A DNA stretch of 64,000 nucleotides from an uncultured Alphaproteobacteria bacterium (GCA_902537215.1 CACBAM010000006.1:1-64000), one strand, 5' to 3'. Shown: positions 27,415-36,969, counted from the first letter of the stretch. The notes: a model not told the origin generated them from the letters alone. Numbers and translations are program-made.

Positions 27415-28197
27415 GTGTGGTTTGTGTTTGAGGATCTGAAATTACGAACTGTATCTGCGTTGATATTGTTACTAATTCTTTTTCTATTTGCAGTAATTAC
27501 TCCATTTTTACTCACACCCTCTTTGTATATTTTAAATGTATTGTTTCTACAGGAGCTATTTAGGCTTTACAATTTTAAAAAAGAGCCAAATATTTTTAAT
27601 TTAAGTCTATTGGCTGTTTGTATTTTTCCTCTACTTTTCTCACAAGATTTTTTACTTATGACTTTTTTTTTGAATGGTTGTTTGTTTTTTTTAATCCTTT
27701 TTTTATCTAAATCGATGGGCCTAGGCTTTTTTATAGTTTATGTGAACTTATCAATATCCTTTTTATTAAATTTGCTTGTGTCATCGACAGAGATTGGTGG
27801 TGAGAGTTTTTTTGTCGTTTTAGTGCTAGTAGTCGCTTTTGCAGATATAGGGGGTTATTTTGGTGGCCGTATTATCGGAGGTCCAAAGGTTTTTGAGAGA
27901 ATTAGTCCCAACAAAACATGGGCAGGAGTAATTCTGGGATGGATAACAGTAATTACTTTTTATTATATACTGAAAACATATAATTTATTTGTCTCAGATT
28001 TCTTTGTTTTTGTTTTTTTTGGAATTGCATTGTCATCACAAGTAGGAGACTTTATCGAGAGCTACATTAAAAGAAATTTAGGCGTGAAGGATACTGGAAA
28101 TATAATACCTGGACACGGTGGATTGCTAGATAGATTTGATGGACTTATATGTGCAAGTTTTTTTGTTAAAATTATAGATTTTTTCCTGACAACATGA
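27415..28197 (+). CDS. cdsA: Phosphatidate cytidylyltransferase
   Basis: The 260-residue integral membrane enzyme makes CDP-diacylglycerol, the phospholipid precursor. It is very hydrophobic, with about eight segments, and ends with the CDP-diglyceride synthase signature VKDTGNIIPGHGGLLDRFDG. ISPNKTWAGVILGW is also conserved. The start is uncertain: GTG at 27415 is used here, but GTG at 27424 would give a family-like MFEDLKLR start. The stop overlaps the dxr start. Confidence 0.93.
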   Translation: MWFVFEDLKLRTVSALILLLILFLFAVITPFLLTPSLYILNVLFLQELFRLYNFKKEPNIFNLSLLAVCIFPLLFSQDFLLMTFFLNGCLFFLILFLSKSMGLGFFIVYVNLSISFLLNLLVSSTEIGGESFFVVLVLVVAFADIGGYFGGRIIGGPKVFERISPNKTWAGVILGWITVITFYYILKTYNLFVSDFFVFVFFGIALSSQVGDFIESYIKRNLGVKDTGNIIPGHGGLLDRFDGLICASFFVKIIDFFLTT

Positions 28198-29357
28198 CCA
28201 TGAAAAAGATTAACATTTTTGGGACTTCTGGATCAATAGGGCAAAGCACGCTGAATGTTCTGCGTGAACGTAAAGAGTTGTATGATTTTATTGCGTTTTC
28301 TGCATTTAATAACGTTGATCAGCTAATAGCTGATTGCCTTGAATTCAAACCTCGGTACGCAAATATTGGTAATGAAAAACATTTTTTGAAACTAAAAGAT
28401 GCACTTTTTGATACTGATATTATCTTAAGCTATGGAAAAAAATCTCTTTTAGATCTAGCCTGCATAGAAGTTGATTGGTCCATGTCAGCGATTATCGGCT
28501 TTGCTGGAGTAGAAGTTTCTCTCCGATGTGCGGAACATTCGAACGTTTTAGCCTTGGCAAACAAAGAAACGCTCGTTTGTGCAGGAAGTTTGCTATTGTC
28601 TACATGTAAAACAAATAATACTAAGCTAATACCAGTCGATAGTGAACATAGTGCCATATTCCAGTGCCTAGAGGGAGAGCGCAGGAAAGACTTAAAAAGC
28701 ATAACTCTAACTGCTAGTGGTGGTCCATTTAGAGATTGGAGCTTAAAAAAAATGAAGTCTGCAACACTTAAGCAAGCACTAAAACATCCGAACTGGAGTA
28801 TGGGGACTAGAATAACTATTGATAGCGCATCAATGTTCAATAAAGCACTAGAATTAATTGAAGCAATGCATTTATTTGAACTTAAATTTTCTGAAGTAGA
28901 CGTAATAATTCATCCCCAGTCAATAATTCATTCAATGGTTAATTTTAACGATGGAACTACATTGGCACAAATGTCCTTACCTGATATGAGAGGCCCAATT
29001 AGTTACTCACTCAATTATCCAAAAAGATTAAAAATTGATTTAGAAAGCATTGATTTTACAAAAATAAATGCTCTTGAATTTCATGAGCCTGATATTGAAA
29101 AGTTTCCTGCTTTAGATATTGTAGAAAAGGTTGGAAAAAATTTAGATCTAGGTGTTATATTTAATGCAGCAAAGGAAGTAGCTTTGGATAGGTTTATATC
29201 AGGAGAAATAGGTTTTTTAGACATGGCTAACTTGGTAGAAAAAACCCTTGAAGAAAGTTCATTGATAACTAGACTGATGGAAACACCCCAAAATGTTCCA
29301 AATATCTTAGAATTAAATAAACTTACAAGAGAATTTGCAAAAAAATTAGTGTTTTAG
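28194..29357 (+). CDS. dxr: 1-deoxy-D-xylulose 5-phosphate reductoisomerase
   Basis: The 387-residue NADPH enzyme makes 2-C-methyl-D-erythritol 4-phosphate, the committed step of the MEP isoprenoid pathway. It shows GTSGSIGQSTL, ALANKETLVCAG, PVDSEHSAIFQCL with the metal-binding acids, SGGPFRDW and the HPNWSMGTRITIDSASMFNKALE region (split at HPNWSMG). The ATG at 28194 overlaps the cdsA stop; an ATG two codons on is an alternative. Bases of its stop codon form part of the rseP ribosome site. Confidence 0.97.
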   Translation: MTMKKINIFGTSGSIGQSTLNVLRERKELYDFIAFSAFNNVDQLIADCLEFKPRYANIGNEKHFLKLKDALFDTDIILSYGKKSLLDLACIEVDWSMSAIIGFAGVEVSLRCAEHSNVLALANKETLVCAGSLLLSTCKTNNTKLIPVDSEHSAIFQCLEGERRKDLKSITLTASGGPFRDWSLKKMKSATLKQALKHPNWSMGTRITIDSASMFNKALELIEAMHLFELKFSEVDVIIHPQSIIHSMVNFNDGTTLAQMSLPDMRGPISYSLNYPKRLKIDLESIDFTKINALEFHEPDIEKFPALDIVEKVGKNLDLGVIFNAAKEVALDRFISGEIGFLDMANLVEKTLEESSLITRLMETPQNVPNILELNKLTREFAKKLVF

Positions 29358-29369
29358 GAGCAGGGCATT
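29356..29369 (+). promoter_or_regulatory. Ribosome site AGGAG with AUU start codon for rseP
   Basis: AGGAG at 29356-29360 is followed after six bases by ATT at 29367-29369. Between the dxr stop and the first GTG (29412) the rseP frame has no ATG, GTG, TTG or CTG, yet it encodes the first membrane helix expected of the family. AUU is therefore the most likely start. Confidence 0.7.
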
Positions 29370-30680
29370 TTTATTTTTCAGTTTTTATCAATAGTATTTG
29401 CATTCGGTATAGTGATTTTTGTACATGAGTTTGGGCACTTCATTGTTGCCCGTCTTAATAAGATTGATGTTGCTGTTTTTAGTATTGGATTTGGTCCTAG
29501 GATATTATCTTTTAGAGACAAAAAGGGAACTGAATGGCAGTTTGCTATTATTCCTCTAGGAGGATTTGTAAGATTTTCAGGTGATGATAATCTCGCTTCT
29601 ATAAAGACGCGAGTTGATGCAAATTTAGATCCTTCTAATTCTGCACTATTCAATGAAGCTCCGCTAATTAGTAGGTTTTCAACTGTATTAGCAGGACCAT
29701 TAGCAAATTTTATCTTTTCCATATTAGTTTTTTCATTGATTATACTTGTACAGGGAGTTTCTGTCAGTGACCCAGTAATTGGTAAAGTTAACAAGTTTTA
29801 TGGAGCTAATTACGACATTCAGGTAAACGACAAAATTTTGGAGGTTGAAGGTAAAAAAGTAAATTCATTTTCAGAAATTTTTTCTTATATAAATGAGTCT
29901 GGTGCAGAGACATCAAAGTTCACAATAAGAAGAGGTGCTCATGTAAAAGAAATTGAGATTCCATATCTCTTGCAACCAATAGTAGAAGCTATAGAGCCAC
30001 TCTCCGCTGCTTCGCTTGCAGGATTACAAATTGGCGATGTTTTTTTAACCGTTGAAGAAAAGAACCTCGCCAGCTTCAATGATTTAAGAGAACAAATTAT
30101 AAATTCTGAAGGAAGATCGTTAAGAGTTACCATTTTTCGTGATGGTCAAATTCTCCAGAAATCTATAAAGCCTTTGTTAAGTCCGATTGAGAACAAGAAC
30201 GGTGACTTTGACTCAATTTACAGGATTGGTGTAGCTGGCGGCCCGATATTTTATCCTCCTAGGGAAACACCAAACGTTTTGAATGCATTTATTTTAGGAG
30301 CAGACGCAACGGTAGGGGTAATTAGTGCATCCTTCAAGGGTATAAAGGGTATAGCTAGCGGTCAAGTTGATCCCAAACATCTTTCTGGGCCTATAGGAAT
30401 TGCTCATGCTGTATCTGATTCAGTTAATTCAGGGCTTTTAGCTTTATTATCTTTAGTTGCTATCATTTCAACTGGTATAGGATTTGTTAATTTGCTGCCT
30501 ATACCTATTTTAGATGGTGGTCATATAGTCATGATGATATATGAGTATTTTTCACGGAAAAAACCTAGCGAAGAAGTTTTAAGATTTTCTATGATATTTG
30601 GTTTAGTTTTGTTACTATCTCTGCTAATGTTTACGACATTCAATGATATTTCAAGACTAGTATTATTTTTTAAGTTTTAA
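29367..30680 (+). CDS. rseP: Site-2 zinc protease RseP (AUU start)
   Basis: The 437-residue intramembrane metalloprotease cleaves membrane-spanning anti-sigma or signal-peptide substrates. With the AUU start the zinc motif HEFGH falls at residues 20-24 inside the first helix (FIFQFLSIVFAFGIVIFV), as in relatives. Starting at GTG 29412 would leave HEFGH at residue 5 and delete that helix. Two PDZ-like domains lie between about residues 125 and 280, and the C-terminal NLLPIPILDGGH is the second zinc-ligand motif. It precedes bamA by 10 bases. Confidence 0.93.
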   Translation: MFIFQFLSIVFAFGIVIFVHEFGHFIVARLNKIDVAVFSIGFGPRILSFRDKKGTEWQFAIIPLGGFVRFSGDDNLASIKTRVDANLDPSNSALFNEAPLISRFSTVLAGPLANFIFSILVFSLIILVQGVSVSDPVIGKVNKFYGANYDIQVNDKILEVEGKKVNSFSEIFSYINESGAETSKFTIRRGAHVKEIEIPYLLQPIVEAIEPLSAASLAGLQIGDVFLTVEEKNLASFNDLREQIINSEGRSLRVTIFRDGQILQKSIKPLLSPIENKNGDFDSIYRIGVAGGPIFYPPRETPNVLNAFILGADATVGVISASFKGIKGIASGQVDPKHLSGPIGIAHAVSDSVNSGLLALLSLVAIISTGIGFVNLLPIPILDGGHIVMMIYEYFSRKKPSEEVLRFSMIFGLVLLLSLLMFTTFNDISRLVLFFKF

Positions 30681-30690
30681 GGAGACATAA

Positions 30691-32982
30691 GTGAAACAAT
30701 CTTTAAATAAGTTAATTCTTTTTTTCTTTTGTTTTTCTATATGTCATTCAACCCCCTCTTATTCGCAGTTCAAGTTCTCTCAGATTTTAGTACAGGGAAA
30801 TTCAAATACAGATGTCGAAACCATTAAATCTATATCCGGGTTAAAAAAAAACATATCTTTATCAGCAAGCGATATAAATTCAGCCTTAAAAAATTTATAT
30901 AACAGTAATCTTTTCGAAAGTGTTCAAGTCGTTCCTAAGGGTCAGACTGTTCTAATTAAAGTAAAAGAAAACAAGAGGATACGTCGCTTAGTTTTTGAAG
31001 GAAATAAGAAAATAGAGGATAAAGAGTTATTTCCTTTAATAAAATCTAAGGAAAGAAAGCCCTTTAGTAAAGCACAGGTTGTAAAAGACAGTAGAATAAT
31101 TTCAGACTTCTATCGATTTAAATCTAGATATTCTGCAAGGGTAGAACCAAAAATAATTGAGAGAGACAATGGATTTGTTGACTTAGTTTTTGAAATCGAT
31201 GAAGGAAGTATTTTACAGATTTCTCAAATTGATTTTGTTGGTAACCGATCCTTCTCCGACAGCAAACTTAGAAATATTATTAAGTCGAAAAGAGCAGGGA
31301 TCTTTTCATCTTTTTTTACAAGTGATAATTACTCTGAAGATAGTCAAGAAGCAGATAAATACCTTTTAGAAAAATTTTATAAAGACAATGGTTTTCCTGA
31401 TGCTAAAGTTGTAGCTTCGCTTGGCGGACTTAAAAATAATGGTGAGACAGCTTTTCTAACCTATTCTATTTACGAAGGACCATTTTTTAGATTTGGCAAC
31501 TTATCTATAAAATCAATGGTTAAAGGCATTTCTACATCTTTATATGAAAGCTCAATTGTTGCTTCTAAAGGAAATAACTTTAGTATATCCGAAATACAAA
31601 AAACTTTAGATAATATAAAGAAAGTATCTGTTAATAATGGATACCCATTTTTAATCGGAACAGTAGACCAAGTTAGGAGATTCAAAGAAAAAGAAATAGA
31701 GCTGCTTTTTAAGGTTATAGAAGGTCCAAAGCTTTTTGTTGAGCAGATAGAGATTAGTGGTAATACCCACACCCGCGATAATGTGATTAGGCGTGAATTT
31801 CAAGTTGAAGAAGGAGACGCTTTCGACCCATCTATGCTTAAAAGATCGGAAGAGAAATTGAAGTCTTTGGGTTATTTTGATGATGTAAAGGTCAAAGTAC
31901 GACAAGGTTCAAGCTCTCAGAATGCGATTGTAGATATAGCTGTGAAGGAAGCGCCAACAGGTTCACTCTCGTTGGGTTTAGGATATTCCACCGATACAGA
32001 TGTTTCCGCTCAGTTTGCATTTAGCGAATCAAATTTTAGGGGTGCTGGTCAAGGTATTCGGTTGAGTGTTTCTGGATCAAAAGATAACTCTTCTATTGGA
32101 CTAGGTTTTAAAGAGCGCGGGTTTCTTGGAAGAGATGTTCTTGTTTCGATGGATATTGATTATACAAATTCAAAGCCACGAGCCACTGGGTATACAGCAA
32201 ATCTCTTAGCTATAAAACCCTCGGTGGGCTTCAACCTTTCATCAGATACAAGGGTTAAACTTACTTATAAACTTGAAAATATAGATGTGACTGGAGTAGG
32301 GACATCTGAAGTTTTAAAACAAGATCTTGGTAAATCTACCAGATCCTTAATAGACTTCTCTTTAAGTCATGACAAAAGAAACTCTATTATTAAACCGACT
32401 AAAGGGTATATGATTAAATTTGGTTCTGAAATAGCTGGCTTAGGTGGAGATGAGCAGTTCGTAAAATCAAAAGCAAGTGGTAAAATATACCAAGGAATTT
32501 ATGAAAATAACATTATCTTTTCAACTGAATTAGAAGGTGGAATTTTGACAATGAATAAAGGCTATTCAAAAGTAGTCGATAGATTTCTTTTAGGTGGTCG
32601 TTCATTTCGAGGCTTCAAATATAGTGGGATAGGGCCTAGAGAGTTAGCTGGAGGGCAGTATACTATTCCGTTAGGAGGTGAAAAGTATGCAATAGCAAGA
32701 TTTGCAGCTTCTTTTCCTCTTGGTTTACCTAGAGAATTAGGTTTATATGGTAGCGTTTTTGCTGAAGCTGGAAGTCTATGGGACATAAAAACGGACCCAA
32801 CTGTTGCAGGGCTTTCAGATAAGATTGCATTAAGGGATAGAGCTTTAAGAACTTCTATAGGCTTTGCAATGAACTGGGAGACTCCGATTGGGCCACTTCA
32901 GTTTAATTGGTCGAGGCCACAAAAATATTTAGATGCCGATAGCCTTGAATATTTTAGTCTAAACCTTGCTACAAGATTTTGA
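30691..32982 (+). CDS. bamA: Outer-membrane protein assembly factor BamA
   Basis: BamA inserts beta-barrel proteins into the outer membrane. The 763-residue precursor starts at GTG behind AAGGAG, has a signal peptide (about residues 1-25), five POTRA-like repeats (about 26-420) and an Omp85 barrel. The barrel contains the lid-loop VRGF-type motif as FRGF in LGGRSFRGFKYSGIGPRE and ends in a C-terminal phenylalanine (LATRF). The stop overlaps the start of the Skp-like gene. Confidence 0.97.
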   Translation: MKQSLNKLILFFFCFSICHSTPSYSQFKFSQILVQGNSNTDVETIKSISGLKKNISLSASDINSALKNLYNSNLFESVQVVPKGQTVLIKVKENKRIRRLVFEGNKKIEDKELFPLIKSKERKPFSKAQVVKDSRIISDFYRFKSRYSARVEPKIIERDNGFVDLVFEIDEGSILQISQIDFVGNRSFSDSKLRNIIKSKRAGIFSSFFTSDNYSEDSQEADKYLLEKFYKDNGFPDAKVVASLGGLKNNGETAFLTYSIYEGPFFRFGNLSIKSMVKGISTSLYESSIVASKGNNFSISEIQKTLDNIKKVSVNNGYPFLIGTVDQVRRFKEKEIELLFKVIEGPKLFVEQIEISGNTHTRDNVIRREFQVEEGDAFDPSMLKRSEEKLKSLGYFDDVKVKVRQGSSSQNAIVDIAVKEAPTGSLSLGLGYSTDTDVSAQFAFSESNFRGAGQGIRLSVSGSKDNSSIGLGFKERGFLGRDVLVSMDIDYTNSKPRATGYTANLLAIKPSVGFNLSSDTRVKLTYKLENIDVTGVGTSEVLKQDLGKSTRSLIDFSLSHDKRNSIIKPTKGYMIKFGSEIAGLGGDEQFVKSKASGKIYQGIYENNIIFSTELEGGILTMNKGYSKVVDRFLLGGRSFRGFKYSGIGPRELAGGQYTIPLGGEKYAIARFAASFPLGLPRELGLYGSVFAEAGSLWDIKTDPTVAGLSDKIALRDRALRTSIGFAMNWETPIGPLQFNWSRPQKYLDADSLEYFSLNLATRF

Positions 32983-33560
32983 CCTTTCTTCATAAGAATA
33001 TTGTGGGGCTTACAGCGTGTACTATTTTGCTATTATTATTATTATGTTATCCTATTTCCTCTCAGCAAAAAAATATAAGCACTTCGGTCCTTGTTATAAA
33101 TAGTATAAATGTTTTTGAGAAATCGAAGCTAGGTAAAGATATCTTATTTGCCTTTCAAGATGCTGCGCTTGAGTTAAAAAAAGAGGCTGATCTAAACGCT
33201 AAAAAATTTGAAGATGAAGAATTAGAATTAACTCAAAAAAGGGATGTGTTAGCAAAAAAGGACTTTAATGAATTGGCTGATGACTTTGATAAAAGAGTTC
33301 AAAAGACTCGAAATTTTTACGATTTAAAAGATAGTCAGTTAAGAGATAGCTTAGAAAAATGGAAGAAAAACTTTATTGAGTTATCAGGTAGAATTATCCA
33401 GCCTATAATGTTAGATTATCGAGCATTTATTGTTTTAGATTCATCTCAAATTGATCTATTTTTCGATAATAGAATAGATATAACTGAACAGGTGATATTG
33501 GAACTAGATGAACTTTATAAGAGTGATCCAAAATACTTAGAGGTTATACTAGGTAAATAA
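32979..33560 (+). CDS. skp: OmpH/Skp-like periplasmic chaperone
   Basis: The 193-residue product has a hydrophobic signal peptide (TACTILLLLLLCYPISS) and then a charged, helical, coiled-coil-prone middle (about residues 60-130) typical of Skp/OmpH chaperones that carry unfolded outer-membrane proteins to BamA. Sequence identity to Skp is low, so the call rests on shape and position after bamA. The start is probably TTG at 32979; GTG at 33003 is possible. lpxD, usually next, is absent. Confidence 0.8.
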   Translation: MTFLHKNIVGLTACTILLLLLLCYPISSQQKNISTSVLVINSINVFEKSKLGKDILFAFQDAALELKKEADLNAKKFEDEELELTQKRDVLAKKDFNELADDFDKRVQKTRNFYDLKDSQLRDSLEKWKKNFIELSGRIIQPIMLDYRAFIVLDSSQIDLFFDNRIDITEQVILELDELYKSDPKYLEVILGK

Positions 33561-33573
33561 TTAGGAGAATTTT

Positions 33574-34017
33574 ATGAATAAGGAGTGCTGTAATATTGAT
33601 GAAATTAAAAGATTGATTCCCCACAGATACCCATTTTTATTAATAGATAAAGTTATAGATATAGTTCAAAATGTGTCGGCTACTGGAATAAAGAATGTTA
33701 CAGTAAATGAGCCATACTTTCCAGGTCATTTCCCCTTATCTCCTGTGGTTCCTGGCGTTTTGCAAATAGAATCTATGGCCCAAACTGCTGCAGTTTTGGT
33801 GGCAAAAAGCCTAGACATTTCGGACTCCAGTGCTTTAGTACTTTTGACTACATTAGATAATGCAAAGTTTAGAAGGCCAGTCACCCCTGGCGATGTGATG
33901 TCACTTTCTATAACTGTCAAAAAAATTAGAAATAAACTTTGGAAATTCGAGGGTGAAGTGATTGTAAATTCTCAAAAAATGTCGGAGTGCGAGTTCTCTG
34001 CGATGATGAGAATTTAA
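33574..34017 (+). CDS. fabZ: 3-hydroxyacyl-ACP dehydratase FabZ
   Basis: The 147-residue hot-dog fold enzyme dehydrates beta-hydroxyacyl-ACP in fatty acid elongation. LIPHRYPFLLIDKV and FPGHFPLSPVVPGVLQIESMAQ contain the catalytic histidine and glutamate. The ATG follows AGGAGAA. It lies 14 bases after the Skp-like gene, so no lpxD gene fits between them. Confidence 0.97.
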   Translation: MNKECCNIDEIKRLIPHRYPFLLIDKVIDIVQNVSATGIKNVTVNEPYFPGHFPLSPVVPGVLQIESMAQTAAVLVAKSLDISDSSALVLLTTLDNAKFRRPVTPGDVMSLSITVKKIRNKLWKFEGEVIVNSQKMSECEFSAMMRI

Positions 34018-34104
34018 AATGAGTTCTCTTGAAGTCATTTTCAAACATAGTCAAATGGGTTCAATTTTTTTAATTTTTGTTAGCAATAATAATGGTGAAC
34101 TATA

Positions 34105-34914
34105 ATGGCTAAGCCTTTCTCAATTATTCATCCAACAGCGATTGTAGAAGATGGTGCGATAATAGGTAATTCTTGTAAAATTGGCCCCTATTGTTGTATT
34201 GGATCAGCAGTCACGTTGGATGATAATGTTATTTTAGAAAGTCATGTAGTAATTTCTGGAAAAACATTTATTGGAAAGGGAACTAAAGTTTGGCCTTTTG
34301 CCTCTATTGGAAGCGATCCACAAGACCTAAAGTATTCTGGTGAAAAAACTACACTTACAATTGGACGGAATAATTTTATCAGGGAATGTGTAAGTATCAG
34401 CATTGGTACTGCTGGAGGTGGGGGTAATACCATTATTGGGGATAATTGCCTTTTTATGTTAGGGAGTCATGTTGGACATGACTGTAACTTAGGTAGTAAT
34501 ATTGTAATTGCAAATAATTCTGCAATAGCCGGCCATGTGGTGATAGAAGATAATGTGAATATTGGTGGTTTGGTTGGAGTTCATCAATTTTGTAGGTTAG
34601 GAGAGGGATCAATGATAGGGGCGCATGCTATGGTTTCTAAAGATGTAATCCCGTACTCAATGATTATAGGCATGAGACCTGTTCTATCAGGTGTAAACTT
34701 AGTAGGCTTAAAAAGACGAGGTTCAAAGAAGGAAAACATAAAAAAGCTGGTTGAAGTATTTTCAAAAATTTTTGACAGAAAAGGGACTCAGAATTTTCAG
34801 GACCGAATAAAAGCATTGGACAAAGATGAAATGACTGAAATTACAGAAGTTCAAAAGGTCCTAGAATTTATAAAGAAGGAAAGCACAAGATCATTTGTTG
34901 CTCCAAAAAGTTAA
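34105..34914 (+). CDS. lpxA: UDP-N-acetylglucosamine acyltransferase LpxA
   Basis: The 269-residue left-handed beta-helix enzyme adds the first 3-hydroxyacyl chain in lipid A synthesis. Hexapeptide repeats run from about residue 8 to 185 (IIGNSCKIGPYC, VIEDNVNIGGLV), the catalytic histidine is in GSHVGHDCNLG, and VHQFCRLGEGSMIGAHAMV is characteristic. The C-terminal helical domain is normal. It is separated from fabZ by 87 bases with no gene. Confidence 0.96.
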   Translation: MAKPFSIIHPTAIVEDGAIIGNSCKIGPYCCIGSAVTLDDNVILESHVVISGKTFIGKGTKVWPFASIGSDPQDLKYSGEKTTLTIGRNNFIRECVSISIGTAGGGGNTIIGDNCLFMLGSHVGHDCNLGSNIVIANNSAIAGHVVIEDNVNIGGLVGVHQFCRLGEGSMIGAHAMVSKDVIPYSMIIGMRPVLSGVNLVGLKRRGSKKENIKKLVEVFSKIFDRKGTQNFQDRIKALDKDEMTEITEVQKVLEFIKKESTRSFVAPKS

Positions 34915-34921
34915 CGACCAT

Positions 34922-35782
34922 ATGGTAAAAAAAATCGGATTAATTATAGGAAGTGGCGAATTAGCTACTTACTGTATGGAGCAATTAGTTCTTTTAGGTT
35001 ATGAAACAACAATAGTCCGTTTGCCATGTAGCAAAGTAAAAATAAAAAAAAATCTAGATCGTATTGACTTAAAGTATGAAGAAATCAGTGAGACATTTTC
35101 CCTTCTAAAACAGAGACAGATAAATGAGATAGCTTTAATAGGGTATATGGAAAGGCCCGACATTGATTTTTCAAAAGTAAATCACGTTTCACAAATACTT
35201 TTATCTAAAGTATTTTCAAATCTTAACAAAGGGGATGGAGAAATTTTTTCCACTGTAAAGCAAATGTTTGCCGATCAACACTTTACATTAGTAAAAGTTC
35301 AAGACCTCTTACCTGAACTAATATTAGACTCGGGAATATACGGATCTTCTCCTAATGGTGAAAAAGTACTTAAGGAAATAGAGGCAGGAGTAAAAATTTT
35401 TCTTAATTATGCAAGGCTTGATATTGGTCAATCCTTAGTCTTTCAAAATGGACATTGCTTAGGTCTGGAGACGATTTCCGGAACCGATGAAATGATAAGG
35501 GCTGTAATCAACTTTAGAGAAAGAAATAATAAAAAGTCAAAAGAAATTCTTTCTGGTGGAATACTAATAAAGGGATCGAAGCCAGACCAAGTTCTAGATA
35601 TCGATACCCCAGTAATTGGTCCCGATACTATAAATTTAGCAAAAAATGCAAAATTAAATGGGATAGTAATTGAAAGCAACAGGGTTATTCTAGTAAATAG
35701 GGACTTAATTATTGATACTCTACAAAGTTATAATATGTTTCTTGCTTCGCTCAATTTTCTGGATAAAGACTTTAAATGTTAA
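34922..35782 (+). CDS. lpxI: UDP-2,3-diacylglucosamine pyrophosphatase LpxI
   Basis: The 286-residue enzyme makes lipid X (2,3-diacylglucosamine 1-phosphate); LpxI replaces LpxH in many alphaproteobacteria. IGLIIGSGELATYCMEQL at the N-terminus, DQHFTLVKVQDLLPELI in the middle and AVINFRERNNKK with IDTPVIGPDTI toward the end match the family. The ATG at 34922 is chosen; an upstream codon at 34895 lies in lpxA. The 3' end overlaps lpxB by 7 bases. Confidence 0.92.
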   Translation: MVKKIGLIIGSGELATYCMEQLVLLGYETTIVRLPCSKVKIKKNLDRIDLKYEEISETFSLLKQRQINEIALIGYMERPDIDFSKVNHVSQILLSKVFSNLNKGDGEIFSTVKQMFADQHFTLVKVQDLLPELILDSGIYGSSPNGEKVLKEIEAGVKIFLNYARLDIGQSLVFQNGHCLGLETISGTDEMIRAVINFRERNNKKSKEILSGGILIKGSKPDQVLDIDTPVIGPDTINLAKNAKLNGIVIESNRVILVNRDLIIDTLQSYNMFLASLNFLDKDFKC

Positions 35783-36963
35783 AAATTTTTATAAGTGCAG
35801 GAGAACATTCTGGCGATCTACTAGGTGCATACTTGATCCGAGCGTTAAAAAATGAATTAGGCACCCAAAATCATATTGACTTTCAAGGTGTGGGCGGTCC
35901 TTTAATGGAGCGTGAAGGTTTTAAAAATCTATTTAATTTTTCATTACTTTCTGTGATGGGAATAAAGGATATTTTAATTAACCTTTTCTCTATTTTTAAA
36001 ATTTTGAGACAAGCTTATAAATATAATATCGCATGGGAACCTGACCTTATAATTACTATCGATGCCCCCGAATTCAACTTACGTCTAGCCTCTTTGATTA
36101 AAAAAAAATGGAAAAATGCAAAAATTGTTCATTACGTTTTGCCATCTGTTTGGGCATGGCGTCAGGGAAGAGTTAAAATTTTAAAAAAGAATTTTGATCT
36201 TATTTTGTCGATCTTGCCCTTTGAAAATGAGTTCTTGCAAAAATTTCACATAAGATGTGATTTTGTTGGACATCCGATATCTACTAATGTATTGCCAAAA
36301 ACAAGGGATGTCGTTTCTTTTAAAAGAAGTTTAAATATAAAGGATTCAACGAAAATAGTAACCCTACTACCTGGATCGAGGATCAGCGAGGTAAGAAGAA
36401 TGCTTCCAATTTTTTTGAATACCGCTTATTTATTATCTGAAAAGTTTTCTGACATAATTTTTATATGTCCGACTCCAAGTATCGTTTCAAAAATCTTTAA
36501 AGAAATAGCTAAAGAAAGTATTGTAAATGTAAAGCAGATTGATGCCAAAACAATGTCCAGTGCCGAATTCGAAAGAGACAAAATGTCTCTTTATGCATGT
36601 TCAGATTTAGCACTTGTAACATCAGGCACTGTAGTTTTGGAATTGGCGAAATCCAGTGTGCCTATGATTGTTGGATATCGTACCGGCTTTTTAACTCAAA
36701 TAATTTATAGACTTTTCGTGAATGTTTCATCGGCAAATTTGGTAAACCTGATAACAAAGAGTAACAATATTCCAGAGTTTCTTTTTCACCGATGTAATTC
36801 TAAGAATTTATACAGTGAAGCAAAAATGATTCTAGTTAAAAAGAGATATGCACAGGCTCAGCTAATTTCATCAAAACAAGCAATCAGAGAACTTGGATAT
36901 GGCTCCAAAGATCCTTCGATACGAGCAGCAAAATCAATTAAAAATTATTTCAAATTACATTAA
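35776..36963 (+). CDS. lpxB: Lipid-A-disaccharide synthase LpxB
   Basis: The 395-residue glycosyltransferase joins lipid X and UDP-diacylglucosamine. ISAGEHSGDLLGAYLIRAL, GGPLMEREGF, LPSVWAWRQGRVK and LLPGSRISEVRRM are diagnostic, along with SGTVVLELA near residue 278. It is the last plus-strand gene of this block, and its stop is 6 bases from the convergent gltA stop. Confidence 0.97.
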   Translation: MLKIFISAGEHSGDLLGAYLIRALKNELGTQNHIDFQGVGGPLMEREGFKNLFNFSLLSVMGIKDILINLFSIFKILRQAYKYNIAWEPDLIITIDAPEFNLRLASLIKKKWKNAKIVHYVLPSVWAWRQGRVKILKKNFDLILSILPFENEFLQKFHIRCDFVGHPISTNVLPKTRDVVSFKRSLNIKDSTKIVTLLPGSRISEVRRMLPIFLNTAYLLSEKFSDIIFICPTPSIVSKIFKEIAKESIVNVKQIDAKTMSSAEFERDKMSLYACSDLALVTSGTVVLELAKSSVPMIVGYRTGFLTQIIYRLFVNVSSANLVNLITKSNNIPEFLFHRCNSKNLYSEAKMILVKKRYAQAQLISSKQAIRELGYGSKDPSIRAAKSIKNYFKLH

Positions 36964-36969
36964 GATCCT

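Noticed and set aside
29412-30680. rseP start at GTG 29412
   Set aside because: It leaves the zinc motif at residue 5, removes the first membrane helix and has no ribosome site at proper spacing.
34018-34104. Hidden lpxD or other gene between fabZ and lpxA
   Set aside because: The gap is 87 bases and shows no conserved protein content.
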